64,000 bases of DNA from Lactobacillus gasseri ATCC 33323 = JCM 1131 (GTDB lineage: Bacteria; Bacillota; Bacilli; Lactobacillales; Lactobacillaceae). The translations under genes and the position numbers were made by a program. Where the stretch lies: positions 124,001 to 188,000 of the forward strand of contig NC_008530.1 of NCBI RefSeq assembly GCF_000014425.1, in the 5' to 3' direction. Positions 45,501-54,686 of this stretch are shown in pieces (the stretch's first letter is position 1; every line of letters starts with the position of its first letter). The notes beneath the pieces are model-generated. The model saw only the letters and a program-made list of their open reading frames with translations, ran no database searches and had not been told where the DNA came from.

Positions 45501-48200
45501 TGGCAAGCTTATGCAGCACCAGAAGTAGCAGGTTATACTGCAACTTCGAGTGTCAGTGCAAAATCTGTGACTGCTGAAACTAAGAATGAAACAGTAAACA
45601 TTTCTTACACTGCGAATACTCAAACCGGTAAGATTACTTACGTTGATAGTGATGGCAAAGAAGTTGGTCAAACTGCAATCAGTGGTAAGACTGGCGAAAC
45701 TGTTAAGGTAACGCCAGAAGTTCCATCAGGTTGGAGAATTGTTTTAGGTCAAGATATTCCTGAAACAGTAACTATGGGAGCAAATGGTGGTCCAACAGTA
45801 GTTGTTAAAGTAACACACAGCACAATTACTGTTACTCCAGAAACACCAGAAAAGGATATTCCAACAGGTCCAGTCCCAGGTGATCCAAGCAAGAATTACG
45901 AGAAGTTGGGAAGCTTAACGTCAACTCCAACTCGTACGATTGTGGTAACTGATCCAAGTGGCAAACAAACAAAGGTAACTCAAACTGTCAACTTCACTAG
46001 AACGGCAACGTTTGATGAAGTAACTGGTGAGATAACTTATAGTGATTGGACTAGTTCAGAGCCAGCAGAATGGTCAGAATACACAGCACCAGAAGTAGCA
46101 GGCTATACTGCAACTTCGAATGTTAGTGTAAAACCTGTAACTGCTGAAACTAAGAATGAAACAGTAAACATTTCTTACACTGCAAATACTCAGACCGGTA
46201 AGATTACTTACGTTGATGGTGATGGTAAAGAAGTTGGTCAAACCACAATCAGTGGTAAGACTGGTGAAACTGTTAAGGTAACGCCAGAAGTTCCATCAGG
46301 TTGGAGAATTGTTCCAGGTCAAGATATTCCTGAAACGATTACAGCAACTGCAACTGGAGTGCCAACGGTAGTTGTGAAAGTAGAACGCAGCACAATTACT
46401 GTTACTCCAGAAACACCAGAAAAGGATATTCCAACAGGTCCAGTCCCAGGTGATCCAAGCAAGAATTACGAGAAGTTGGGAAGCTTAACGTCAACTCCAA
46501 CTCGTACGATTGTGGTAACTGATCCAAGTGGCAAACAAACAACGGTAACTCAAACCGTCAACTTTACTAGAACAGCAACGTTTGATGAAGTAACTGGTGA
46601 GATAACTTATAGTGATTGGACTAGTTCAGAGCCAGCAGAATGGCAAGCTTACACAGCACCAGAAGTAGCAGGCTATACCGCAACTTCGAATGTTAGTGCA
46701 AAACCTGTAACTGCTGAAACTAAGAATGAAACAGTAAACATTTCTTACACTGCAAATACTCAGACCGGTAAGATTACTTACGTTGATGGTGATGGTAAAG
46801 AAGTTGGTCAAACCACAATCAGTGGTAAGACTGGTGAAACTGTTAAGGTAACGCCAGAAGTTCCATCAGGTTGGAGAATTGTTCCAGGTCAAGATATTCC
46901 TGAAACGATTACAGCAACTGCAACTGGAGTGCCAACAGTAGTTGTGAAAGTAGAACGCAGCACAATTACTGTTACTCCAGAAACACCAGAAAAGGATATT
47001 CCAACTGGCTCAGTCCCAGGAGATCCAAGCAAGAATTACGAGAAGTTGGCAAGTTTAACATCAACTCCAACTCGTACAATTGTGGTAACTGATCCAAGTG
47101 GCAAGCAGACAAGGGTAACTCAAACCGTCAACTTTACTAGAACAGCAACATTTGATGAAGTAACCGGTGGAATTACTTACAGCGATTGGAAACTTCAAAA
47201 GTCAAATGCTGCTAGCCATGTAGCTCAATGGGATAGTTATACTCCTCAGGTTATTACTCACTATGTTCCAAGTGTAGCTGAAGTACCTGCTAAAGTAGTT
47301 AATGCACATACTGCTAATAGCCAAGTTGAAATTACTTACGCTCCTGCTTCAGAAAGCCAAGTAATTCGTTACGTTGATCAGAATGGTAAAGAAATTAGTA
47401 CCCAAATTGTTCCAGGTAAGTACGGTGTAGATACAACATTTACGCCAAAATTACCTAACAACTGGCAAGCTGCTAATACTATTCCAACTTCAATCAAGAT
47501 TGGTGAAAATGGTGGTTTAACTACAATTGTCGTTGAAGCTAAGACTGAAAAAGTACAACAAGCTAAGACTGTTACTGAAACTATCCATTATCACACTGCT
47601 AATGGCAAACAATTATTTGCTGATAAAGAAATGGAAGTTAACTTCTTTAGAACTGGTGTAAAGAATCTTGTAACTGGTGAGATTACTTGGAATAACTGGA
47701 ACAAAGATAAAGAAAGCTTTAATGAAGTTCCTTCTCCAAAAGTTTCTGGATACATGGCTTCTCCAACTAAAGTCGCAGTTCAAACTGTAACTCCTAACTC
47801 AGAAGACCTAGTATTCAACGTAATTTACACTAAGAATTCACAAACTCATCCAACAATTCCAGAAAATAAACCAAATAAGCCACAAGAAGAAAATGTTTCT
47901 AAGCAAGAAACTAAGACTCAAGATAAACTCATTCACGAATATGGATATAAGAAACGTGCAGATGGTCGTTTAGTAGACCATACTGGTCATGTATATCCAG
48001 CAAGTAGCAAAGTTAAAGAAAATGGAGCTATCTACAGTGAAAAGGGTGAACTATTATCAGTTGGTTCAAGAAGAAAACATGAATTGCCGCAAACTGGTCT
48101 TCATGACAATAGTTTAATTGCTGCAATTGGATCACTTCTTGCTGGTATTAGTATCTTTGGTTTACTTGGTGGACGGAAGAAAAAGGATGACGATAAATAA
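39600..48200 (+). pseudogene. giant MBG/Mub-type adhesin, C-terminal part with LPQTG anchor
   Basis: This is the continuation of the preceding frame, 2866 residues. The first standard start is an internal TTG at 39729 without a ribosome site, so it is unlikely to be made alone. It has about a dozen further MBG-type repeats (markers such as TYTGSAVTTNDL, TYDGQAVTTAEV), a MucBP-like segment from about 44460, and a Mub B2-type region. Four 190-residue tandem repeats follow, then two diverged Mub units. It ends with LPQTG, a membrane helix and a basic tail. With the stop read through, the whole protein would be about 5,084 residues, bind mucus or glycans, and be sortase-anchored. Confidence 0.75.
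45061..47340 (+). repeat. four tandem 570-bp (190-residue) Mub/MucBP repeats
   Basis: Units start at 45061, 45631, 46201 and 46771, marked by agatt(t/a)cttacgttgat. Each encodes a MucBP half (KITYVDGDGKEVGQT) and a Mub B2 half (TRTIVVTDPSGKQT, VNFTRTATFDEVTGEITYSDW). Units 3 and 4 differ at about one base in the first 200; the last unit diverges after about 47190. The exact period and near identity show recent duplication and potential for copy-number change. Confidence 0.92.
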
Positions 48201-48216
48201 AACTGAATAGGTTTTG

Positions 48217-48243
48217 AAAGAGGCAATTTGCCTCTTTTTTTTT
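48217..48243 (+). terminator. intrinsic terminator of the adhesin gene
   Basis: AAAGAGGCA pairs with TGCCTCTTT around ATT, followed by a run of T. Confidence 0.88.
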
Positions 48244-48312
48244 ACGCTCGTGCAAAATAGTTCATTAATTGCTAGACTGAATGTAAGAGTCTTAGAGAAA
48301 AGGGTGAAAAAA

Positions 48313-49530
48313 GTGCACGGTAAACAGAATATTCAACCAGATGATGAAATTAAGCTTCATTGGCTCCTATTAGGTGAGTTATTTACCTGGATTGGAGCTA
48401 GTTTTATCTGGCCATTGACTTCAGTTTATTTAAATAAAAGGCTGCATGTATCTTTGGCAATGATTGGGATTGTGTTGCTCTTTAACTGTTTAGCTAATAT
48501 GCTTGGCTCCTTTGTCGCAGGTTGGGCGTATGATCATTTCAATCCCTATTATTTAATTATTGCAGGAGCAGGTTTAGATGCCTTAGTTTTGTTTGGAATG
48601 GCTGCTAATCATACTTGGCCGATTTATTGGGTCTGGATGACTTTAACTGGGCTACTTGGTGGCTGGAATGGGGCTTTAATTAATTCAATTGCAACTAGTA
48701 TTAAGTCTAAGCCTGGCAGGTATGTTTTTAATACGATCTATTTTGCACAGAATCTAGGTGTGGTACTTGGTACATTGATCGTGGGTTATATTTACGATTA
48801 TTCCGTTACGATTTTATTCGTTATTGCAGCTAGTCTTTTCGTGATTGTATGTATAAACTCAATTATTAATTATCGTCCAATTATTAAGTTTCATTTGGAA
48901 AGAAAAGCTCAGCAAAATACTAATAGTAAAAATAAGACCACACCAATGCCGGGTGCTAATTTGAAATTAACTATTGGCTTTTTTACTACTCTAGCTGTGA
49001 TCTGGTTAATGTACATGAACTGGGAATCTAACCTTTCAGTTTATATGGTTTCTTTGGGCATTCCATTTCATTTATATAGTTTACTTTGGACGATTAATGC
49101 CAGCATTATTGTGATTGTACAGGCTTTTTTAAGTCGTTTTCCTAATACTTTTAAGAATTTATTCCATCAGGTTGTGTTCGGAGTTACAATGTTTGCTATC
49201 TCTTTTGTGACTTTAATTTTCGCGAAAGATTATGCGCATTTTGTGTTTTCAATGGTTACTTTGACTTTAGGTGAATCAACTGCAATGCCGGCAATGCCAG
49301 CTTATGTAAATGATTTATCTCCAGTTGAAAGTAAAGGAAAATATCAAGGATTAACGATTTCAACGTCTGCGATTGGTAGAGCGTTTGGTCCTTTATTTGG
49401 AGGGTTAGTGATTGATAAGTTTGGCTATATCAATTTCTTTATTGTAGCTGCAGCTGGAATCTTTATGATGCTGGCAATTATCGTGCCACTTCACGCACAG
49501 TTGAAAGATAAGCTGAAAATATTTAGGTAA
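48313..49530 (+). CDS. MFS transporter
   Basis: The transporter is about 405 residues from GTG 48313, chosen because aaaaggg(tg) lies just before it; the longer frame begins inside the adhesin terminator. Twelve hydrophobic segments are visible. The MFS loop 2-3 region reads FVAGWAYDHFNPYYL, and the loop between TM8 and TM9 is short. It is similar in style to DHA1 multidrug antiporters (MdtG-like). The substrate is unknown. It is monocistronic. Confidence 0.75.
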   Translation: MHGKQNIQPDDEIKLHWLLLGELFTWIGASFIWPLTSVYLNKRLHVSLAMIGIVLLFNCLANMLGSFVAGWAYDHFNPYYLIIAGAGLDALVLFGMAANHTWPIYWVWMTLTGLLGGWNGALINSIATSIKSKPGRYVFNTIYFAQNLGVVLGTLIVGYIYDYSVTILFVIAASLFVIVCINSIINYRPIIKFHLERKAQQNTNSKNKTTPMPGANLKLTIGFFTTLAVIWLMYMNWESNLSVYMVSLGIPFHLYSLLWTINASIIVIVQAFLSRFPNTFKNLFHQVVFGVTMFAISFVTLIFAKDYAHFVFSMVTLTLGESTAMPAMPAYVNDLSPVESKGKYQGLTISTSAIGRAFGPLFGGLVIDKFGYINFFIVAAAGIFMMLAIIVPLHAQLKDKLKIFR

Positions 49531-49573
49531 ACTTTTACATGATTTTTCTCATTAGATGAAAACCTTTACAGAA

Positions 49574-49615
49574 TGTAAGCGATCTCTTCTATTTGTGAAA
49601 GCGCCATCTTATAAT
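49574..49615 (+). promoter_or_regulatory. lacD promoter with two cre-like sites
   Basis: TGTAAGCGATCTCT (49574-49587, 10 of 14) and TGAAAGCGCCATCT (49596-49609, 11 of 14) are cre-like and 22 bases apart. The second abuts the -10 TATAAT (49610-49615). Repression by CcpA is suggested. Confidence 0.5.
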
Positions 49616-49648
49616 ATAGATGTGCGGTTAAGTAAAAGGAGATACATA

Positions 49649-50644
49649 ATGAGAAAAATTTCACCTGAAGTTGCAAAACATATGGACAATTTATCTAATG
49701 AAGCTGGAGTAATCAGCGCATTAGCAATTGACCAAAGAGGATCATTAAAGAGAATGTTAGCTGAAGCAGCAAATAAACCTGCTGATGAAACAACAATCGT
49801 AGATTTTAAAAAGGCTGTTTCTAAAGAATTAACACCATATGCTTCCGCAATTTTAACGGATCCAGAATATGGTCTTCCTGCAACTAAGGTAAGGGATAAG
49901 AATTGTGGTTTATTACTATCTTATGAAAAGACAGGCTATGATACCACTGAACCAGGCAGAATGTGTGATTTGATTGCCGACCAATCAGCTTTAAGAATTA
50001 AAAATGATGGTGCCGATGCAGTTAAATTCTTGCTTTACTACGATCCAGACGAAAGTGATGAAATTAATGATAAGAAGAAGGCTTTCGTTGAAAGAGTAGG
50101 AGCTGAAACTAAAGCAAATGGTCTTCCATTTTTCCTTGAATTATTAACTTATGATGGCAAGATGGATGACGTTAAGAGTGAAGAATATGCTAAAGTAAAG
50201 CCTGAAAAAGTATTTAAGACAATTGAAGAATTTTCAAAACCTCAATATGACGTTACTGTTCTTAAGGTTGAAATTCCATTCAATATTAAGTATGTAGAAG
50301 GCTTCAATGGCGACAATAATGTTGTTTATACTCAAGAAGAAGCAAAGAAGTTGTTGAAGAAACAATCAGACTTAACTGATTTACCATACATTTTCTTATC
50401 AGCTGGTGTAACAAGTGAAGAATTCATTGCTGAAATTAAAATGGCTGAAGAAGCTGATGCAGACTTCAATGGTGTTCTTTGTGGACGTGCAACTTGGAAG
50501 CCAGCAATTAAGCCTTTTGCTGCTGAAGGTGAAAAGCAAGGTAGAGAATGGTTATCAACTGAAGGTAAGCAGAATATCGAAAACTTGAACGATGCACTTA
50601 AGGGTGCTAAGTCATGGAAAGATAAGCTCGAAGTTGAAGATTAA
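49649..50644 (+). CDS. lacD: tagatose 1,6-bisphosphate aldolase
   Basis: The enzyme is 331 residues from ATG 49649 behind aaaagga. Family motifs include ISALAIDQRGSLKRML, AILTDPEYGLPA, KFLLYYDPDE, the Schiff-base lysine region TVLKVEIPFN and LSAGVTSEEF. It splits tagatose-1,6-bisphosphate (and usually also fructose-1,6-bisphosphate) to DHAP and glyceraldehyde-3-phosphate. In this window it could finish the catabolism of tagatose-6-phosphate made by AgaS after a kinase step. It may also serve as the general glycolytic aldolase. It is a single gene. Confidence 0.92.
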   Translation: MRKISPEVAKHMDNLSNEAGVISALAIDQRGSLKRMLAEAANKPADETTIVDFKKAVSKELTPYASAILTDPEYGLPATKVRDKNCGLLLSYEKTGYDTTEPGRMCDLIADQSALRIKNDGADAVKFLLYYDPDESDEINDKKKAFVERVGAETKANGLPFFLELLTYDGKMDDVKSEEYAKVKPEKVFKTIEEFSKPQYDVTVLKVEIPFNIKYVEGFNGDNNVVYTQEEAKKLLKKQSDLTDLPYIFLSAGVTSEEFIAEIKMAEEADADFNGVLCGRATWKPAIKPFAAEGEKQGREWLSTEGKQNIENLNDALKGAKSWKDKLEVED

Positions 50645-50666
50645 TAAATTATTTTAATAACTAATG

Positions 50667-50701
50667 AAAAACAAGGCTAGAAATTTAGCCTTGTTTTTTT
50701 G
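50667..50701 (+). terminator. intrinsic terminator of lacD
   Basis: AAAACAAGGCTA and TAGCCTTGTTTT pair, followed by T residues. Confidence 0.88.
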
Positions 50702-50810
50702 TGGAAAATTTAGCTTGATTTTTATATGTAAAATGCCGATGTTTATGCACTTGAAAAGCTATTTATAAGTTATTAGAATAAAAGAGTAATGTTAATTGGA
50801 GGAGAAAAAA

Positions 50811-53699
50811 ATGAAAGGATTAAAATACACAAGTTTAGCTGTGGCAGCATTAACTGCTACTATTTTGGCAAGCACCAATAATGGTAAAGTCCAAGCTGCA
50901 TCAACTAATGAAAATGATACTGTTACTGTAGCAAAATCAGATAAAGAAAAGGCTCAAGCAGCTATTAACCAAGCACAAAATTCAGTTAATAATGCTCAAA
51001 CAGTCGTTGATAGCAAGAAGAGCGCGTTAACTGATGCCCAAGAAAAGGCTCAAGCACCAGATAATGCTTATTCTGCTCAACAAGCTAAAGTAAATGACAG
51101 TCAAAAGAATCTTTCTGCTAAACAAGCACAAGATAAATTAAATAGTGCTACTGAAATTTCAAAGCAAGCTACTCCAGAAAATATTCAAAAAGCACAAAAG
51201 AATATTACTGTTCAACAAGATGCAATTAAAAATGCGCAGCAAAATGTTAATGATGCAAATGCAGATTTGAATAAAGCACAAGCTCAATTAGCAACTGCTA
51301 AGCAAAAACAAGCTGATGCTCAAAATGTAGTTAATGCTAAAGAATCTGCTAAACAAACAGCCGATAAGAATGTTGCTAAGGCAGAATCTGATGTTAAGAA
51401 CAGCGGTTTAGATGAAGCAAAGCAAGACGTTGAAAAGGTTCAAACGACATTAAACGACATTAAAAAGACCAATGCTAATAATGAATCTATTTTAACTACA
51501 AATAAGTCTGCTTTAACTGAAAACAATCAAAAGATAGCAACTGTTAATAATAAGATTGCAACTGCAAATCAAGCTGTAGTAGATGCTCAAAATAATGTTA
51601 ATGCTAAGCAACAAGCATTGGCTGATGCTAAAAAGGCTTTAAAAGATTTACAAGATCAAGTTGCTAAAGATCAAGCAAGTGGTGCGGCTGGTTTCTTTAA
51701 GTCAATTGCCGATAATAAAGATAATTCTGAAAGTTTAAGAGAAGATGCACGTACTGCATATGATATTGTTACTGGTAAGCCAAATGCTTACCAAGATATT
51801 ACTGTAAGATGGGTTAAACAAGCTGTTGAGTTGGGTCAAGAAAAAGACTCTACTTCATTCAGTAATATGGAAAAAGCTCTAGGATATTATGAACATTGGA
51901 TGACATACCGTGATAAGTATGGCTTGAGTCATCCATCAATTTCTTTAACTGCTGTTGCCATTGCAATGCTTAGTTCTGATTTTCAACATTACTCTGATGA
52001 ATTTAATCACCCTATTTTATTAACTGCTAAATATGGTCCATTTTATGAAGATGAAGAAGATATATCAGCTGGAGACGTTAATCCAATTGATAACTGGATG
52101 AGTGAAAAAGAAGATATCGATAACTATATTAAGGATCATCCAGATGCAGCTGCTTATAGTTTTGAAAGTAGTCATCCATTAACTGAAGATGATTGGGCAA
52201 GAGATGTTGATTTCTGGAGTAATAAACCAGTAGATATTGGTCACTATACTTCTATGATAAAACCAGATGCCAACTATGTTGGATTAGCTGGAAATGAATA
52301 TGAGATTGAACCATTCATGGATAATGCAGATAGCATGGATGAAATTGAATTTGATCCAATTAACGGTATGGACTTCAATAGTTACCAAAATCTAGTTCAC
52401 TCATATTTGCAAAACATTAAACAAGAAGATCAAATTAACACTCTTAAAGCTAACGTAGAAACCGCAAGCCAAAACTTAACTGCTGCACAAAATGCCGTTC
52501 AAGCAGCCCAAAACAATGTTAAGAGTTTACAAGCTAACTTAGCAGAATTAAACAATGGTTCTACTAAGATTAACAAGGCAATTACTGATACTCAAGATGC
52601 TCTTGCAAAGGGCAGAGAAAATCTCGAATTTGAACAAAAGCAACTAGATCAAGCAAACAAGAATTTAGCAGCTGTACAAGCTAAAGTTGGTGCAAAGGCA
52701 AAAGCATTAGATGACGCAAAAGCTGCTCAAGCTAAGGCTGCCGATGCTTTAGCTCAAGCTCAAAATGTTTTAGCTGGAGCTACTGCTGCAGTGAAGTCAG
52801 CTCAAACAACTGTTGATAATGCACAAGGCAACGTCAATGCCAAGAACAAGGATCTTAAGGCTGCTAAAGCAAGTCTAGAATCATTGAAGCAAACATTAAG
52901 CAGTTTAGAAAGTGCCAAGGCTAACTTAGCAAGTGCTCAAGCAGCTTTAACTGCCGCAAACAATGATGTATTAACAGCTGATAAAGATGTAAAAGCGCAA
53001 GAATTAATTTTAGCTTCCCTAGAAGAAGCTAAGGGTAAATCAGATGCTCAAGTTGCAAGTGCAGAAAAAGATTTGAAGAAAGCAGAAGCAGCTTTAGCTA
53101 ATGAACAAAGTAAATTGGCCGACGCAAAAGCTAAATTAGCTGAATTGAACAAGAAAGCCAACAACAATACTGGTAAGTCAGATTCTAAACCTGAAATTAA
53201 TAATCAAAAACCTGCTAAACCAGCAACTAAGCCAGGTTCAGAAAGTGCAAATACTGAAAAGCCAGAACCTGATTTTTCAGGTAATAACAAATCAGATTCA
53301 AAGAAAGAACAAAATTCTACAGATAATGTAAAATCAGATGTTAAATCTGAAAACAAGTCAAATAAGACTAAGGAAGAATCAAAATCATCATCTTCTGTAA
53401 AGATTGTTGATAATGGTGACGACTCAACTGCATCTGTTGTTTTAGCTGGTTCTAATACCGCAGTTAAAGTCTATGGTGAAAAGACTGTAAACGGCACGAC
53501 TTACTACAAGATCGGAGCAAATCACTGGGTAAAAGCTGATAAAGCACATGTTGTTTCTATCGGTGGTCAAGCAACTACTAAGCAATTGCCACAAACTGGT
53601 GCTAAGAATGAACTCATTGCAGCAATCTCAGGTTTAACAGTTGCTTCAGTTGGTATTGCTAGTGCAATGGGCATGAGCCGTAAGAAAAAGAATAACTAA
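50811..53699 (+). CDS. LPQTG surface protein with coiled coils, SEC10/PgrA-like core and SLAP-like module
   Basis: The protein is 962 residues from ATG 50811 (ggagg before it). It has a signal peptide (about 1-31, KVQAAS cleavage region) and an Ala/Gln/Lys-rich coiled coil (about 45-285). A globular core follows (about 290-540; NPIDNWMSEKEDID, VDIGHYTSMIKPDANYVGLA) resembling the SEC10/PgrA surface-exclusion domain. A second coiled coil (about 545-790), an unstructured Lys/Ser/Pro-rich part, a SLAP-like module (SNTAVKVYGEKTVNGTTYYK) and an LPQTG anchor at 926-930 complete it. PgrA blocks mating in conjugative plasmids, but chromosomal lactobacillar members probably act in adhesion or aggregation. 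Confidence 0.8.
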   Translation: MKGLKYTSLAVAALTATILASTNNGKVQAASTNENDTVTVAKSDKEKAQAAINQAQNSVNNAQTVVDSKKSALTDAQEKAQAPDNAYSAQQAKVNDSQKNLSAKQAQDKLNSATEISKQATPENIQKAQKNITVQQDAIKNAQQNVNDANADLNKAQAQLATAKQKQADAQNVVNAKESAKQTADKNVAKAESDVKNSGLDEAKQDVEKVQTTLNDIKKTNANNESILTTNKSALTENNQKIATVNNKIATANQAVVDAQNNVNAKQQALADAKKALKDLQDQVAKDQASGAAGFFKSIADNKDNSESLREDARTAYDIVTGKPNAYQDITVRWVKQAVELGQEKDSTSFSNMEKALGYYEHWMTYRDKYGLSHPSISLTAVAIAMLSSDFQHYSDEFNHPILLTAKYGPFYEDEEDISAGDVNPIDNWMSEKEDIDNYIKDHPDAAAYSFESSHPLTEDDWARDVDFWSNKPVDIGHYTSMIKPDANYVGLAGNEYEIEPFMDNADSMDEIEFDPINGMDFNSYQNLVHSYLQNIKQEDQINTLKANVETASQNLTAAQNAVQAAQNNVKSLQANLAELNNGSTKINKAITDTQDALAKGRENLEFEQKQLDQANKNLAAVQAKVGAKAKALDDAKAAQAKAADALAQAQNVLAGATAAVKSAQTTVDNAQGNVNAKNKDLKAAKASLESLKQTLSSLESAKANLASAQAALTAANNDVLTADKDVKAQELILASLEEAKGKSDAQVASAEKDLKKAEAALANEQSKLADAKAKLAELNKKANNNTGKSDSKPEINNQKPAKPATKPGSESANTEKPEPDFSGNNKSDSKKEQNSTDNVKSDVKSENKSNKTKEESKSSSSVKIVDNGDDSTASVVLAGSNTAVKVYGEKTVNGTTYYKIGANHWVKADKAHVVSIGGQATTKQLPQTGAKNELIAAISGLTVASVGIASAMGMSRKKKNN

Positions 53700-53723
53700 T
53701 TTATAAAATTTACATATTTATAC

Positions 53724-53774
53724 AAAAAGAGTTGATAAACCAATGGCTTAAAGCTTGGTTATCAGCTCTTTTTT
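53724..53774. terminator. bidirectional intrinsic terminator
   Basis: AAGAGTTGATAAACCAA pairs with TTGGTTATCAGCTCTT, flanked by A and T runs, between convergent genes. Confidence 0.88.
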
Positions 53775-53803
53775 CTATCTTTAAAATCACGTATTAACAG
53801 TAA

Positions 53804-54562
53804 TTATTGTCTAGCAAAACCAGTTCTAACTGAATAGGCATCTGAAAAAATCCGAGTCATAATTTGTAAAGGTAGTCTAGAACGTACTTCATAGTCAGGG
53901 AAGTAGTTGGTTTTAGACATGTATCCCATAAAAGTTAATGTCGAAAGCGAAGCAAGTTGACCCTTGGGATTAGTAGTAAAAGTAATAGTAGGGACGTCAT
54001 GGTGAGATAGGCTTTTAGCTGCATCAACTAGTTCGGGCGTATTACCGTTTAGGCTAATAAAAATAACCAGAGCATCTTGTTTAATTCGCTTAGAAGCTGT
54101 TTTGATAATGTTAGGATCAGCATGAAATTCGACATATTTACCAGTTAGTTGAAGTTTGACCATTATTTCTTGACCAATCGATTCAGATAAGCCTCGCGCA
54201 AAGATATAAACTACTTTTGCTTGTTTGGTCATGGAGATACTATCTTCAATATTACTGTAGCTAAGATTATGGAGAGTATTGTTCATCTCAATTTCATTTT
54301 TAGTGATTACGCTCTTAATTTTATCGTCGGCCTCATTTAAGACGTCAAAGTTGCTGTTAGAACGATCTTGTAACTTCAAAGATTCCCGATAGGAAGTGTA
54401 GCCACTGTAGCCCATTTTTTGCATTGTTCTAACAATTGTGGCTGTTGAAACATGGGCAAACTGGCTCAGTTTGACAATCGACATTTTTGCAATTTTTTGC
54501 GGATTATTTTGAACTATTTCCCATAAATGTAGTTCCGCATTGCTAAGATCATTATTTTGCAT
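53804..54562 (-). CDS. RpiR/MurR-family regulator (HTH_6 + SIS)
   Basis: The regulator is 252 residues from ATG 54562, with gggaag 8 bases upstream; the longer frame to 54595 lacks a site. The HTH is at about 1-75 (MSIVKLSQFAHVSTATIVRTM), with a SIS sugar-phosphate-binding domain at about 105-235 (VVYIFARGLSESIGQE, VIFISLNGNTPE). It is divergent from fruK-fruA, so it probably controls fructose uptake in response to a sugar phosphate such as fructose-1-phosphate (inference). Confidence 0.85.
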   Translation of the reverse strand: MQNNDLSNAELHLWEIVQNNPQKIAKMSIVKLSQFAHVSTATIVRTMQKMGYSGYTSYRESLKLQDRSNSNFDVLNEADDKIKSVITKNEIEMNNTLHNLSYSNIEDSISMTKQAKVVYIFARGLSESIGQEIMVKLQLTGKYVEFHADPNIIKTASKRIKQDALVIFISLNGNTPELVDAAKSLSHHDVPTITFTTNPKGQLASLSTLTFMGYMSKTNYFPDYEVRSRLPLQIMTRIFSDAYSVRTGFARQ

Positions 54563-54602
54563 ATTAGTACTTCCCTTTCTGTAAAACTTTACCACTTATT
54601 TC

Positions 54603-54616
54603 GTAAAACGCTTTCA
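54603..54616 (+). promoter_or_regulatory. cre-like site in the rpiR-fruK divergent region
   Basis: GTAAAACGCTTTCA matches the cre consensus at 11-12 of 14 positions and lies between the divergent starts. It suggests CcpA repression of fructose use. Confidence 0.6.
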
Positions 54617-54686
54617 ATTCAGAAAATCCTTACGTTCTTATCTAAGTATACTAATAATGTAAGCGGTAAGAAAAGGGAGAAAACTC

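Noticed and set aside
45061-47340. CRISPR-like or mobile repeat array
   Set aside because: The repeats are 570 bp, head to tail and fully coding for Mub units.
39729-48200. Independent gene starting at TTG 39729
   Set aside because: There is no ribosome site or signal peptide, and the frame continues directly from the upstream gene; it is the second half of the interrupted adhesin.
48214-48312. Extended N-terminus of the MFS transporter
   Set aside because: It starts within the adhesin terminator; GTG 48313 has a ribosome site.
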